Positions 16,170 to 24,771 of a DNA stretch of 39,892 bases are shown here, piece by piece. Positions within the stretch are counted from its first letter, which is position 1, and every line of letters begins with the position of its first letter. The notes under the pieces were generated by a model, which worked only from the letters and a program-made list of their open reading frames with translations, was not told the DNA's origin and searched no databases. Origin of the DNA: Flavobacteriales bacterium UBA7690 (GTDB taxonomy: Bacteria; Bacteroidota; Bacteroidia; Flavobacteriales_F; PHOS-HE28); contig DLGQ01000041.1 in assembly GCA_002482775.1 (NCBI GenBank), forward strand, positions 1 to 39,892, read 5' to 3'. The translations under genes and the position numbers were made by a program.

Positions 16170-16307
16170 TCCATTCAACCATGTTCCGGAAGGTGCGATG
16201 CGGCCGCACTATGCATTGCCGTCCAGTGGATCGGCGGTGGTCTGATCCGATGGCCATTCCCTCCCGTATGTAGTAATGGCCTTTGGACCCCTTAACCCAT
16301 CCCTATC

Positions 16308-19300
16308 ATGAACAGAACTACTCGATCTGGACATTTGCTTGCCGGTCTGGCGAGCCTTCTCCTTCCTTTCGGACTAGAAGCCGCAACACGCACCGTGACC
16401 TCTTCAGCGGATGCCGGTCCGGGATCATTGCGGGAAGCGATCTCACTTTCCGATGCCGGAGACTCCATCCTCTTCGCACCGAGCACGAACGGCGTTCCCA
16501 TCCTGCTCACATCCGGCGAGCTTCTCCTGGATGCAGACATGACCATCGTGGGCAACGACACCATGAACACGTTGATCAGCGCTGGTATGCAGAGCCGCAT
16601 CTTCCGGATCTCCGATGCGGTGACTGTCGAACTACGCGGCATCAAGCTGACGATGGGCCATGCCGATGATGGAGGCGCCCTGCACATCACGGGGTCCGAG
16701 GTGATGCTTCGTGACGTTGCTATCCATCACAGCATGGCCATGCTACGCGGTGGAGCCATTTTCGTCACCGGCGGTTCCTTGTGGATCACCGGATCGGAAC
16801 TTGCGTGGAACACTGCATCCGGCGCTGCGGCGACCGAAGGTGGTGGTGCCATCTTCAACCTGGACAACATGCTGACTGTGGATGGCATGAGCGCGCTCCA
16901 CCACAACATGGCGAATGGTGCCAGCGGAAGTGGCGGTGGGCTCTTCACCGTTTCCGGCACCGTGATGCTGGACCATGTGATGATCCACAACAACGCGGCG
17001 AACCGTGCAGGCGGCGGCATCGAGATCACTTTGGGTGATCTGACCTTGCAAGATGTCCACTTGGACAATAACGATGTGGCCGGCATGTCCGGTACGCCCA
17101 ACCCGGGCAATGGTGGAGGCCTTCATGGTACGGGCGCGGCGACCATCATGATCGCTGGCGGTACGGTGAATGGCAACAGCGCCGGCCGCGAAGGTGGTGG
17201 GCTGTGGAATGCGACAGGGACCAGGACGGTGGACAACGTGCAGATCGATGAGAACGTGGCTCACGGTCCTGCTGCCAACGATGGCGGTGGCGGTCTGTTC
17301 AACAACGGCGGAACGCTGATCGTGCAGAACAAAACACAGGTGACTAACAACGTGGCCGATGGCACTGCCGGAAGCGGTGGTGGCATCTTCAACGAAACCG
17401 GCGGGAATCTGGTCGTCGATCACAGTACGATCAGTTGGAACACCGCCGTACGTGCTGGTGGTGGCATCGAGGACAATGCAGGTGCCGCAGGAAGTGTACA
17501 CCTGACGGATGTTATCCTGAACAACAACAGCACGGGCAGCGCGCCTGGCAACGGTGGCGGCTTCCACATGACGGGTGCTGGCAACGCGACGATCACGCGC
17601 GGCACGGTGAACGAGAATACCGCAGCACTGGAAGGCGGTGGGCTTTGGAACGGCACCGGCACCATGGTGGTGGACAGCGTGCTGATCGATGGTAACGTGG
17701 CCGAAGGTGCGTTGGCCGACCAAGGTGGTGGGGGGATCTTCAACCTTGCCGGAATGCTCACCGTGCAGAACGGAACGCAGATCACCAACAACATGGCAAC
17801 GGGTGCAGCGGGCAGCGGCGGCGGTATCATGAACGATACGTTGGCCACGCTCACCGTGATCAACAGCACCATCTCCGCCAACCACGCCATGCGCGCGGGC
17901 GGCGGCATCGAAGTGTTCAGCAAACCAGGTTATCTGACCACGCTGACGAACGTGGACTTCATGGGCAACAGCACCGGTGCCGCACCTGGCAATGGTGGTG
18001 CCGTACATATCACCGGTCCCGGTGATACGAACATCAACGGCGGCATGGCCATGGGGAACACGGCTGCACGCGAAGGCGGCGGCTACTGGAACGGAACAGG
18101 GATCATGACCTTGAACAATGTGATGATCGACGGCAACACGGCGAGCGGACCTGCTGCGGATGATGGTGGCGGAGGACTCTTCAACAACGGTGGGACCATG
18201 GTGGTGCGCAACAACACCATGCTGATGAACAACGTGGCCGATGGTGCCGCAGGTAGCGGTGGTGGCCTCTTCAACCTGAATGGAACCGTGATGATCGATG
18301 ACGTCATGTTCCAACAGAACGAATGCGTGCGTGCCGGTGGTGCGATCGAATCGCTCACCGGAACGATCACCGTGAGCAACTCGGTATTCACCGGTAACGA
18401 CTGTTCCGCAGGGGGAGAACTGGCAACCTTCGCGCCTGGCAATGGTGGTGCCGTACACGTGACCGGCGCAGGGACCTTCACCCTACAGAACAGCACCGTG
18501 ACCGAGAACATGGCAGGCAACGAAGGCGGCGGACTCTGGGGTGCGAACGCTGGTGTGATGAACGTATCGCACAGCGCGGTGTACGCCAACGAAGCGCCGA
18601 AAGGCGGCGGTCTGTTCTTGCAAGGTGGCGAAGGTGCTACCGGAACGTTGTGGGTGGAACAGAGCACAGTGGCCAACAACATGGCCACCACGGGCGGTGG
18701 TGTGCAAGTGAACGGTGGTGTGGCTACCATCGTAGCAAGCACCATCGCTGGCAACATGGCCAACGAAGCGGGCGGCGGGACCTACCACATGATGGGCACA
18801 CTGAACCTGAACAGCACGATCGTCGCTGACAATGCCGCAGCCATGGCACCCGATGTGAGCGGTGCGTTGAACGAGGTCTCCTTCACCTTGGTGGAGAACG
18901 CCGAGGGCGCCACCGGTATCATGGACGGCATGAGCGGCAACCGCACTGGTGTCGATCCTGACCTGAACGCGCTCGCGGACAATGGTGGATCCACATGGAC
19001 GATGGAGTTGGAGTGCGGTAGCGTGGCCATCGACATGGGGGATCCCGATCTGATGGCCAACGACCAATGTGACTTGCCGGTCTTCGGTGTGCAACGCGAT
19101 ATGGGCGCAGCGGAACTACAGATCGATTGCGCTACGGTAGGGGTGGGAGAGAACGGTGTGAACAGCGATCTGCTTCAACTCTACCCTGTTCCTGCGAACG
19201 CTGTGTTGAACATCGGAATGAGCACGGTCCGGCCAACACAAGTGGTCGTACTCGATGCCGTGGGTCGCGTAGTGATCCAGGTCAGCGATGCACGCCAGAT

Positions 19301-19421
19301 CACACAGGAAAGCGTGCGCATATTGGATGTGAGTTCGCTCAGCAACGGAACATACCTGCTCAACCTTCTCGCTGCGGATGGTTCCAACATCGCCGGTCAG
19401 CGCTTCACGGTGGCGCGGTGA
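16308..19421 (+). CDS. T9SS-exported right-handed beta-helix protein with tandem repeats
   Basis: This is a 1037-residue surface or secreted protein. The signal peptide covers residues 1-25. A CSLREA-like opening follows (ADAGPGSLREAISLSDAGDS, 35-54), then a long parallel beta-helix of the pectin-lyase type full of GGG(L/I)(F/W)N turns. Residues about 177-745 are four tandem modules of about 147 residues; the anchors GGGxFN start near 177, 325, 472 and 619. The end (LLQLYPVPANAVLNI to QRFTVAR, 955-1037) is a type A T9SS sorting domain, cleaved on export. No catalytic residues are evident, so an adhesin or matrix role is more likely than a lyase, but this is inference. Confidence 0.9.
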   Translation: MNRTTRSGHLLAGLASLLLPFGLEAATRTVTSSADAGPGSLREAISLSDAGDSILFAPSTNGVPILLTSGELLLDADMTIVGNDTMNTLISAGMQSRIFRISDAVTVELRGIKLTMGHADDGGALHITGSEVMLRDVAIHHSMAMLRGGAIFVTGGSLWITGSELAWNTASGAAATEGGGAIFNLDNMLTVDGMSALHHNMANGASGSGGGLFTVSGTVMLDHVMIHNNAANRAGGGIEITLGDLTLQDVHLDNNDVAGMSGTPNPGNGGGLHGTGAATIMIAGGTVNGNSAGREGGGLWNATGTRTVDNVQIDENVAHGPAANDGGGGLFNNGGTLIVQNKTQVTNNVADGTAGSGGGIFNETGGNLVVDHSTISWNTAVRAGGGIEDNAGAAGSVHLTDVILNNNSTGSAPGNGGGFHMTGAGNATITRGTVNENTAALEGGGLWNGTGTMVVDSVLIDGNVAEGALADQGGGGIFNLAGMLTVQNGTQITNNMATGAAGSGGGIMNDTLATLTVINSTISANHAMRAGGGIEVFSKPGYLTTLTNVDFMGNSTGAAPGNGGAVHITGPGDTNINGGMAMGNTAAREGGGYWNGTGIMTLNNVMIDGNTASGPAADDGGGGLFNNGGTMVVRNNTMLMNNVADGAAGSGGGLFNLNGTVMIDDVMFQQNECVRAGGAIESLTGTITVSNSVFTGNDCSAGGELATFAPGNGGAVHVTGAGTFTLQNSTVTENMAGNEGGGLWGANAGVMNVSHSAVYANEAPKGGGLFLQGGEGATGTLWVEQSTVANNMATTGGGVQVNGGVATIVASTIAGNMANEAGGGTYHMMGTLNLNSTIVADNAAAMAPDVSGALNEVSFTLVENAEGATGIMDGMSGNRTGVDPDLNALADNGGSTWTMELECGSVAIDMGDPDLMANDQCDLPVFGVQRDMGAAELQIDCATVGVGENGVNSDLLQLYPVPANAVLNIGMSTVRPTQVVVLDAVGRVVIQVSDARQITQESVRILDVSSLSNGTYLLNLLAADGSNIAGQRFTVAR
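16836..18542 (+). repeat. Tandem ~441-bp coding repeats (four units)
   Basis: Four in-frame units of about 147 codons lie inside the beta-helix gene. The phrase PGNGG recurs at residues about 266, 413, 559 and 709, and GGG(L/Y)W at about 298, 444, 590 and 740. Units are similar but not identical. Confidence 0.8.
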
Positions 19422-19456
19422 TCACCTCCCTTCACCCGGACTACACTTAGCCTAAC

Positions 19457-19498
19457 AACAAAGAAGGGGCTGCCTGATCAGGCAGCCCCTTCTTTGTT
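19457..19498. terminator. Bidirectional terminator, perfect 42-bp palindrome
   Basis: Two perfect 21-bp arms meet at GATC. Each arm begins AACAAAGAAGG and continues GGCTGCCT. The A/T-rich outer ends give a T-run on either strand, so it can end both the beta-helix gene (+) and the pyrophosphatase gene (-). Confidence 0.92.
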
Positions 19499-19513
19499 CC
19501 AGCTTTGCGAGGA

Positions 19514-21745
19514 TCAGAACCGCTCGCTCACATCCAAGGTCGTTCCATCGGCAGCGACTTCCACCGTGTGCTCGATGGTGGCAGCCGGCACTTGCACATG
19601 GGCCGCCTCGTTCTCGTTGATGTGCGGCGCGATGATCAGCGCTACGATCGACGTCAGCTTGATGAGGATGTTCATCGAAGGACCCGAGGTATCCTTGAAC
19701 GGATCACCAACGGTATCACCCGTTACAGCGGCTTGGTGGGGAGGCGAAGGTTTGTCGGCCTTGTGCTTGTAGTACATCACACCATCGATGTCCACGCCTT
19801 TCTCGAAGCTCTTCTTCGCATTGTCCCAAGCGCCACCGGCGTTGTTCTGGAACATGCCCATGAGCACCCCGCTCACGGTGATACCAGCCAGCAAGCCACC
19901 CAGTGCTTCAGGACCAGCGAGGAAACCAACGATGATCGGTGAGAGCAAGGCCAAGGCACCTGGTGCGATCATCTCGCGGATGGAGGCCTTGGTGCTGATG
20001 GCCACGCACTTCTCGTACTCTGGCTTCGCTTTACCTTCCATGATCCCGGGGATCTCGCGGAATTGGCGACGGACCTCCTTCACCATGTCCATGGCGGCTT
20101 TGCCCACCGCGCTGATGGCAAGGCTGCTGAAGAAGAAAGGGATCATGCCACCGACGAACAACATGGCCAACACATCGGCCTTGTAAATGTCGATGCCCGT
20201 GATGCCCGACATGCCCACGTACGCTGCGAAGAGCGCCAGAGCGGTGAGCGCTGCGGATGCGATCGCGAAGCCTTTTCCGGTTGCAGCGGTTGTATTACCC
20301 ACAGCGTCCAGGTTGTCGGTACGCTCGCGTACTTCTTTCGGAAGACCGCTCATCTCGGCGATACCACCAGCGTTGTCAGCGATAGGACCGAACGCGTCGA
20401 TCGCGAGCTGCATGGCGGTGGTGGCCATCATGCCTGCTGCGGCGATCGCCACACCGTACATACCGGCCAGCTCGAACGAACCCCAGATGCCCGCTGCGAG
20501 GATCAGGATCGGCAACACGGTGCTTTCCATGCCCATGGCCAGACCACCGATCACGTTGGTGCCGTGGCCCGTGCCGCTCTTCTTCACGATGCTCAACACT
20601 GGACGACGACCCATGCTGGTGTAGTACTCGGTCACCAAGCTCATCAACGTACCTACCACGAGGCCGAGGATGATGGCCCAGAACACGTTCATGCTGGTGA
20701 TCTCCGAAGAAACTCCGTTGCGCACGAACTGCATCGTCTCAGGAAGCATCCACTGGATCAATGGATAACTGCTTACGGCCACCAGCAACATGGAACCCCA
20801 GTTGCCGTAGTTCAGCGCGTTCATCACGCTATCGGAATCCTTCTTGATGCGCACGAACAAGGTGCCCACGATGCTGAACAACACACCTAGACCTGCGATG
20901 ACCATCGGCAACAGGATCGGAGCCATGCCTCCGAAGTTGTCGGCGCTGACCACTTCGCGGCCCAGCACCATCGTTGCCAACATCGTAGCCACGTAGCTGC
21001 CGAAGAGATCGGCGCCCATACCGGCCACGTCACCCACGTTGTCGCCCACGTTATCGGCGATGGTCGCCGGGTTGCGTGCGTCATCTTCGGGGATACCGGC
21101 TTCCACCTTACCCACGAGATCCGCTCCTACGTCTGCGGCTTTGGTGTAGATGCCACCACCCACACGGGCGAAGAGCGCGATGGATTCGGCACCGAGGCTG
21201 AAGCCCGCGAGCACTTCCAGGCACTGCATCATCTGCTCACCGTTGGCGTTGCCATCGGTGACGTACATGCCGAGGAATACGATGAAGAGCGTGCTGAGAC
21301 CAACAACGGCCAGGCCAGCAACACCAAGGCCCATCACGGTGCCTCCGTTAAAGCTCACCTTGAGGCCTTGCGCCAAGCTGGTGCGTGCCGCTTGGGTGGT
21401 GCGCACGTTCGCTTTGGTAGCGATGCTCATACCGATCCATCCGGCGAAGGCGCTGAAGAAGGCCCCGATCAAGAACGCGATGGCGATGACCCAGTCGGTA
21501 TGTGCTGCCACAGCGGTGAGCTCTGCGCTCCATGCCAGCAACACGGCGGCGATGGCGGCGAATACGCCCAACACCTTCCATTCGGCTTTCAGGAAGGCAC
21601 TGGCGCCACGGGCGATGTAGCCGGCAAGCTCCTGCATGTTGGCGTCGCCAGCATCCTGCTTGTTCACCCACATGGCCTTGCCGATCATCACTACCAAACC
21701 CACTACGCCCATCAAAGGGATGTAGTACATCAGTTCACTTCCCAT
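19514..21745 (-). CDS. hppA: Membrane ion-translocating pyrophosphatase, K+-dependent type
   Basis: This enzyme couples hydrolysis of cytosolic pyrophosphate to pumping of H+ or Na+ across the inner membrane. The 743 residues show about 16 membrane segments. The substrate site DVGADLVGKVEAGIPEDD is at 205-222 and the metal-binding aspartates are in ADNVGDNVGDVAGMGADLFG (230-249). GNTTAATGKG (483-492) has Ala487 and Gly490 where K+-independent enzymes have Lys and Thr, so it belongs to the K+-dependent group. Which ion is pumped cannot be told by eye. The start at 21745 is used; an ATG five codons later is possible. A TATTTTCG box is 69 bases upstream. Confidence 0.96.
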   Translation of the reverse strand: MGSELMYYIPLMGVVGLVVMIGKAMWVNKQDAGDANMQELAGYIARGASAFLKAEWKVLGVFAAIAAVLLAWSAELTAVAAHTDWVIAIAFLIGAFFSAFAGWIGMSIATKANVRTTQAARTSLAQGLKVSFNGGTVMGLGVAGLAVVGLSTLFIVFLGMYVTDGNANGEQMMQCLEVLAGFSLGAESIALFARVGGGIYTKAADVGADLVGKVEAGIPEDDARNPATIADNVGDNVGDVAGMGADLFGSYVATMLATMVLGREVVSADNFGGMAPILLPMVIAGLGVLFSIVGTLFVRIKKDSDSVMNALNYGNWGSMLLVAVSSYPLIQWMLPETMQFVRNGVSSEITSMNVFWAIILGLVVGTLMSLVTEYYTSMGRRPVLSIVKKSGTGHGTNVIGGLAMGMESTVLPILILAAGIWGSFELAGMYGVAIAAAGMMATTAMQLAIDAFGPIADNAGGIAEMSGLPKEVRERTDNLDAVGNTTAATGKGFAIASAALTALALFAAYVGMSGITGIDIYKADVLAMLFVGGMIPFFFSSLAISAVGKAAMDMVKEVRRQFREIPGIMEGKAKPEYEKCVAISTKASIREMIAPGALALLSPIIVGFLAGPEALGGLLAGITVSGVLMGMFQNNAGGAWDNAKKSFEKGVDIDGVMYYKHKADKPSPPHQAAVTGDTVGDPFKDTSGPSMNILIKLTSIVALIIAPHINENEAAHVQVPAATIEHTVEVAADGTTLDVSERF

Positions 21746-22046
21746 CTTGTCTTTTCGTGTTGTGTATGTTCTTGTCCGTCAGCGCATTCCGTCCCCGTTG
21801 GACGAAAGCGGGCGCGAAAATAGGAAACTGCTTGGAACTCAGGGTGGGGAAGGCAGGGGCAGTTGGCTGTTGGCCGTCGCTTCACTGCGTTCGCGATGAC
21901 GGCAGGGACAGGACGGTGACCTGACGAGGATGTCCTCAGCACCGGATAGGGGCAGCGGCGGTGGTGGCTTCTGTCAACGAAAGTTGTGTTGCGTCGGCCT
22001 AGCGATCCGGGCACCTTTACGGCTGTTGAACCGCCAAACCACCGCC
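21746..22046. other. Intergenic region between hppA and a T9SS gene
   Basis: This 301-base divergent spacer holds no credible gene. It contains a minus-strand promoter box (21815-21822) for hppA and a 15-base sequence TGCGTTCGCGATGAC (21886-21900) that recurs almost exactly at 11923-11937. No clear box is seen for the plus-strand gene. Confidence 0.6.
21815..21822 (-). promoter_or_regulatory. -7 promoter box TATTTTCG for hppA
   Basis: This TAnnTTYG box on the minus strand lies 69 bases before the hppA start, giving a longer leader than other genes here. Confidence 0.4.
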
Positions 22047-23831
22047 ATGAAGAAGCTCTCCGCTTGCCTGTTCTTGCTCCTTGCTTGTCTTGCTCTACAT
22101 GCGCAGGGCCAATTCGTCCATCAGGCCTCGGCACGCTGGGGAACTGCTTTGAACGATAATGCCACGGTGTGCGCGTTGGCTGCCGATGGCGCAATGCTCC
22201 TGGCGGGAACGTTCTCCAATTCCATCGACCTGGATCCCAGACCGGGGGAGGCGCTCTTCACGGCCGCCACTTCTTCCTCCGATCCTTCCGTGGATCTTTT
22301 CGTTGTGAAGCTGAACGCGGACGGCTCCTACGCGTGGGGCTTCACCATCGGCAACGACCGTACTGAACTCGTTGGCGGCGCTGCGTTCACCGGAACAGGT
22401 GATGTGCTGCTGGCATGCTCGTTCAGTCGCGCGGTGGATATCGACCCCGGAGCTGGTGAAGTGCTTTCCCCTTCCACTGGGAACCACTCCGCCGTGCTTC
22501 GCCTCGATGGCCAGACCGGCACCTTACAAGACCATATGATCCTGAGCAGCCCCGTGAGCCAGTTCGTCACTTCGGCCCATACCGTATTGGGACTGGAGGC
22601 CTTATCCGACGGTGCGTTCGCGCTGCACGGCAGCTTCGGCGACAATTTGGATCTGGACCACGGTGATGGTGTGGCACAAGTGAACACCTCCGGTGCTTTC
22701 GATGCGTTCGTGGCCAAGTACGATGCGGCGATGGGCTTCGAGTGGGGTTTCGGCCTCGGCGGTACCGGCAACTTCACGGACCAGACCACGGACATCCGGT
22801 TCGATGCCGATGATGCGCTCTACGTGGGTGGCTTCTTCAACGCTGGCACCGACTTCGACCCCGGACCGGACCAAACCGTGATACCATCTGCCAGCAGCGG
22901 TCGCGACGTGTGCGTGGCGAAGTACGCCGCCGATGGCACCTTCAATTGGGTGGCCCGCATGGTCTCGCCTTCTTCCAGCGATGGCGTGTTCGGTCTTGAA
23001 GTAGCCGATGGCGAAGTGCTGCTGATGGGTTCGTATGAGACCTCCGTGGACGTGGATCCGGGAGCAGGTACGGAGATCCTCTCCCCCATCACCAACAATA
23101 CGGGCACCTACTTCGCAAAGTTGAACGCCGCGACAGGTGCTTTGGAAAATGCCGCGCAATTCGACCAGATGATCGAGCCGGTTGGTGGCGCATCGGCCAA
23201 CAGCCACCGTCGTTCCCTGGCGCGCACCGATGATGGGCACTTCGTCTTCATCGGTGACCTGTTCTTCGGCACATACGACATGCAGATCGGGCCTGGCACA
23301 ACCACCCTACAGCCGAACAGCGGTGTGCGCGATATCGTGATGGCGCGGTATGCTTGGGACGACTTCTCGTTGAGCGGCGCGGTCCGGATCGGTGCAGCAA
23401 GTGGTAGTGACGATGCGAACGTGATCGCCATCAATTCCGCCGGGCAAATGCTGATCGCGGGCGCATTCCGCTCGTCCGTGTTGAACGTTTCTCCGCAAGG
23501 GCCCGCTGTGAACCTTCAGAACGCAGGATCCAGCAGCTCCGATGCTTTCTGTGCACGCTATGCTTGGTCCAACTCCACCACGGGCCTGAATGAGACGAAC
23601 CTGCTTCAACTGAATGCGTTCCCCAATCCGTTCATGGATCGGATCACACTGAACGGGGCTTGGGGCGGCATGATCCGCGTCCGCATCTTCGACGCTACCG
23701 GACGTGTGGCTGCCGAAACTTCGGGAACGTTGCCGCTCACGCTGGACCTCGGTGTATTGCCAGCGGGGAGCTACACCGCACACGTGACTTCGGAGAACGG
23801 TCCGGCGGTGTTCCGGTTGATGAAGGAGTGA
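22047..23831 (+). CDS. T9SS-exported protein with repeated D-x-D-P-G motifs
   Basis: This is a 594-residue secreted protein. The signal peptide is MKKLSACLFLLLACLALHAQ. The body carries at least five copies of a strand-turn unit ending in a motif like VDIDPGAGE (also IDLDPRPGE, LDLDHGDG, TDFDPGPD, VDVDPGAG), each followed by a G-F-x-W-(A/G)-type strand. This suggests a beta-propeller, and the aspartates could bind Ca2+. The C-terminus (LQLNAFPNPFMDRITLNGAW to FRLMKE) is a type A T9SS sorting domain. The ATG at 22047 gives the signal peptide; the frame upstream is not used. No enzymatic motif is recognised. Confidence 0.87.
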   Translation: MKKLSACLFLLLACLALHAQGQFVHQASARWGTALNDNATVCALAADGAMLLAGTFSNSIDLDPRPGEALFTAATSSSDPSVDLFVVKLNADGSYAWGFTIGNDRTELVGGAAFTGTGDVLLACSFSRAVDIDPGAGEVLSPSTGNHSAVLRLDGQTGTLQDHMILSSPVSQFVTSAHTVLGLEALSDGAFALHGSFGDNLDLDHGDGVAQVNTSGAFDAFVAKYDAAMGFEWGFGLGGTGNFTDQTTDIRFDADDALYVGGFFNAGTDFDPGPDQTVIPSASSGRDVCVAKYAADGTFNWVARMVSPSSSDGVFGLEVADGEVLLMGSYETSVDVDPGAGTEILSPITNNTGTYFAKLNAATGALENAAQFDQMIEPVGGASANSHRRSLARTDDGHFVFIGDLFFGTYDMQIGPGTTTLQPNSGVRDIVMARYAWDDFSLSGAVRIGAASGSDDANVIAINSAGQMLIAGAFRSSVLNVSPQGPAVNLQNAGSSSSDAFCARYAWSNSTTGLNETNLLQLNAFPNPFMDRITLNGAWGGMIRVRIFDATGRVAAETSGTLPLTLDLGVLPAGSYTAHVTSENGPAVFRLMKE

Positions 23832-23837
23832 CGACCC

Positions 23838-23914
23838 CTACTTCACCACATACAGCACCTCCTTCACCGCTTTCACCACGCGGGGAACGCTGGGGCAGTG
23901 ATGCATCGATGAGC
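23838..23914 (-). repeat. Partial duplicate of the pdhB 3' end (distal repeat)
   Basis: This is a 77-bp imperfect direct repeat of 24696-24771. It still reads SVPRVVKAVKEVLYVVK and a stop on the minus strand, then breaks by one inserted base. With its partner it frames the inserted gene at 23942. Confidence 0.9.
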
Positions 23915-23941
23915 TTCTGCGTATCCGAATGGTAGCGTTGT

Positions 23942-24649
23942 CTATTTCTCTGACCCAGACATTGCCCCCATCAATGTTGGAGAGACGATGTAATTCTCTA
24001 AAAGGGGCTTCCCGAGCTTGAATCGTAGGCAATCCTCTGATCGTGTAGCGAACTCCTTTGTTTCTTCAAGTCCCTTGTCCACATCCCGCCTCCACCGTTC
24101 GTACGCATCCGGCTCCTTCTTCAAGTAGACCTGTTGGGTGAAAGCATCCGTCATGGCTCGTTTCATCCCCATCGCGTCTGCCATAACGGTCTCCAGAAAA
24201 ATGTAGTCCACGCCGTATCCCGGAATAGAATCATGTAGCTCTTTCAGATCCCTGCGGGCGGAACGCGCAGCATACTCATGAATATCGAACACCACCTGCT
24301 GCTCAAGAACTCCAGCACTTGTATCACCGATCCGGTAAGATGTGCCGATCTCGAATGCCGGGACTATGTACACCTTCTCAGACTGCTTTCCACGATCGCG
24401 CTTTCTTTTTGGAACATCCACCTTGTACCAGAGGCCCAAATATGCCACCGTGCATAGGCCGATCGAATCACAGTAACGTCGCTCCTTCTCGCTCGGTGCT
24501 TTCATTCTGTGAAAATCTCCCGCTTCGAGTAATGATCCGGGTTGCCAAAAAATGTGCGTTTCCGTGCGGCAATCCTGTGCACTTGAGTGTTGCGACCATC
24601 CCACTATCACAGTAGCATGGATGATCACACGAGATATGAGCGTTCGCAT
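23942..24649 (-). CDS. Hypothetical secreted protein, DUF922-like without HExxH
   Basis: This is a 235-residue protein. The start at 24649 (MRTLISRVIIHATVIVGWSQ then HSSAQ) gives a signal peptide; an ATG seven codons upstream is possible. The pattern HIFWQPGSLLEAGDF and then VLEQQVVFDIHEYAARSARRD recalls secreted DUF922 proteins, where this place normally reads HExxHFDI...AR. Both metal-binding histidines are missing here (Leu and Val instead), so protease activity is unlikely. Composition is less GC-rich (about 52% on one line counted). The gene lies between two copies of the pdhB 3' end, so it was probably inserted there. Family link is tentative. Confidence 0.65.
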   Translation of the reverse strand: MRTLISRVIIHATVIVGWSQHSSAQDCRTETHIFWQPGSLLEAGDFHRMKAPSEKERRYCDSIGLCTVAYLGLWYKVDVPKRKRDRGKQSEKVYIVPAFEIGTSYRIGDTSAGVLEQQVVFDIHEYAARSARRDLKELHDSIPGYGVDYIFLETVMADAMGMKRAMTDAFTQQVYLKKEPDAYERWRRDVDKGLEETKEFATRSEDCLRFKLGKPLLENYIVSPTLMGAMSGSEK

Positions 24650-24695
24650 GGCCGGACTGTTGAGCAGCAACGCAACAAACGCGAAATGATCCCGA

Positions 24696-24771
24696 CTATT
24701 TCACCACATACATCACCTCCTTCACTGCCTTCACCACGCGGGGAACGCTGGGGAGCGATGCATCGATGAGC
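24696..24771 (-). repeat. pdhB 3' end, proximal copy of the flanking direct repeat
   Basis: This is the functional last 76 bases of the E1-beta gene. It matches 23838-23914 with a handful of substitutions and one indel. Confidence 0.9.

Noticed and set aside
16743..18458. 571-codon minus-strand open frame inside the beta-helix gene
   Set aside because: It is His/Val/Thr-rich repetitive translation of the opposite strand of a repeat gene, with no domain.
16308..19421. GC-rich tandem repeats considered as a CRISPR array
   Set aside because: Units are about 441 bp, in frame and coding; no short identical repeats with unique spacers exist here or elsewhere in the window.
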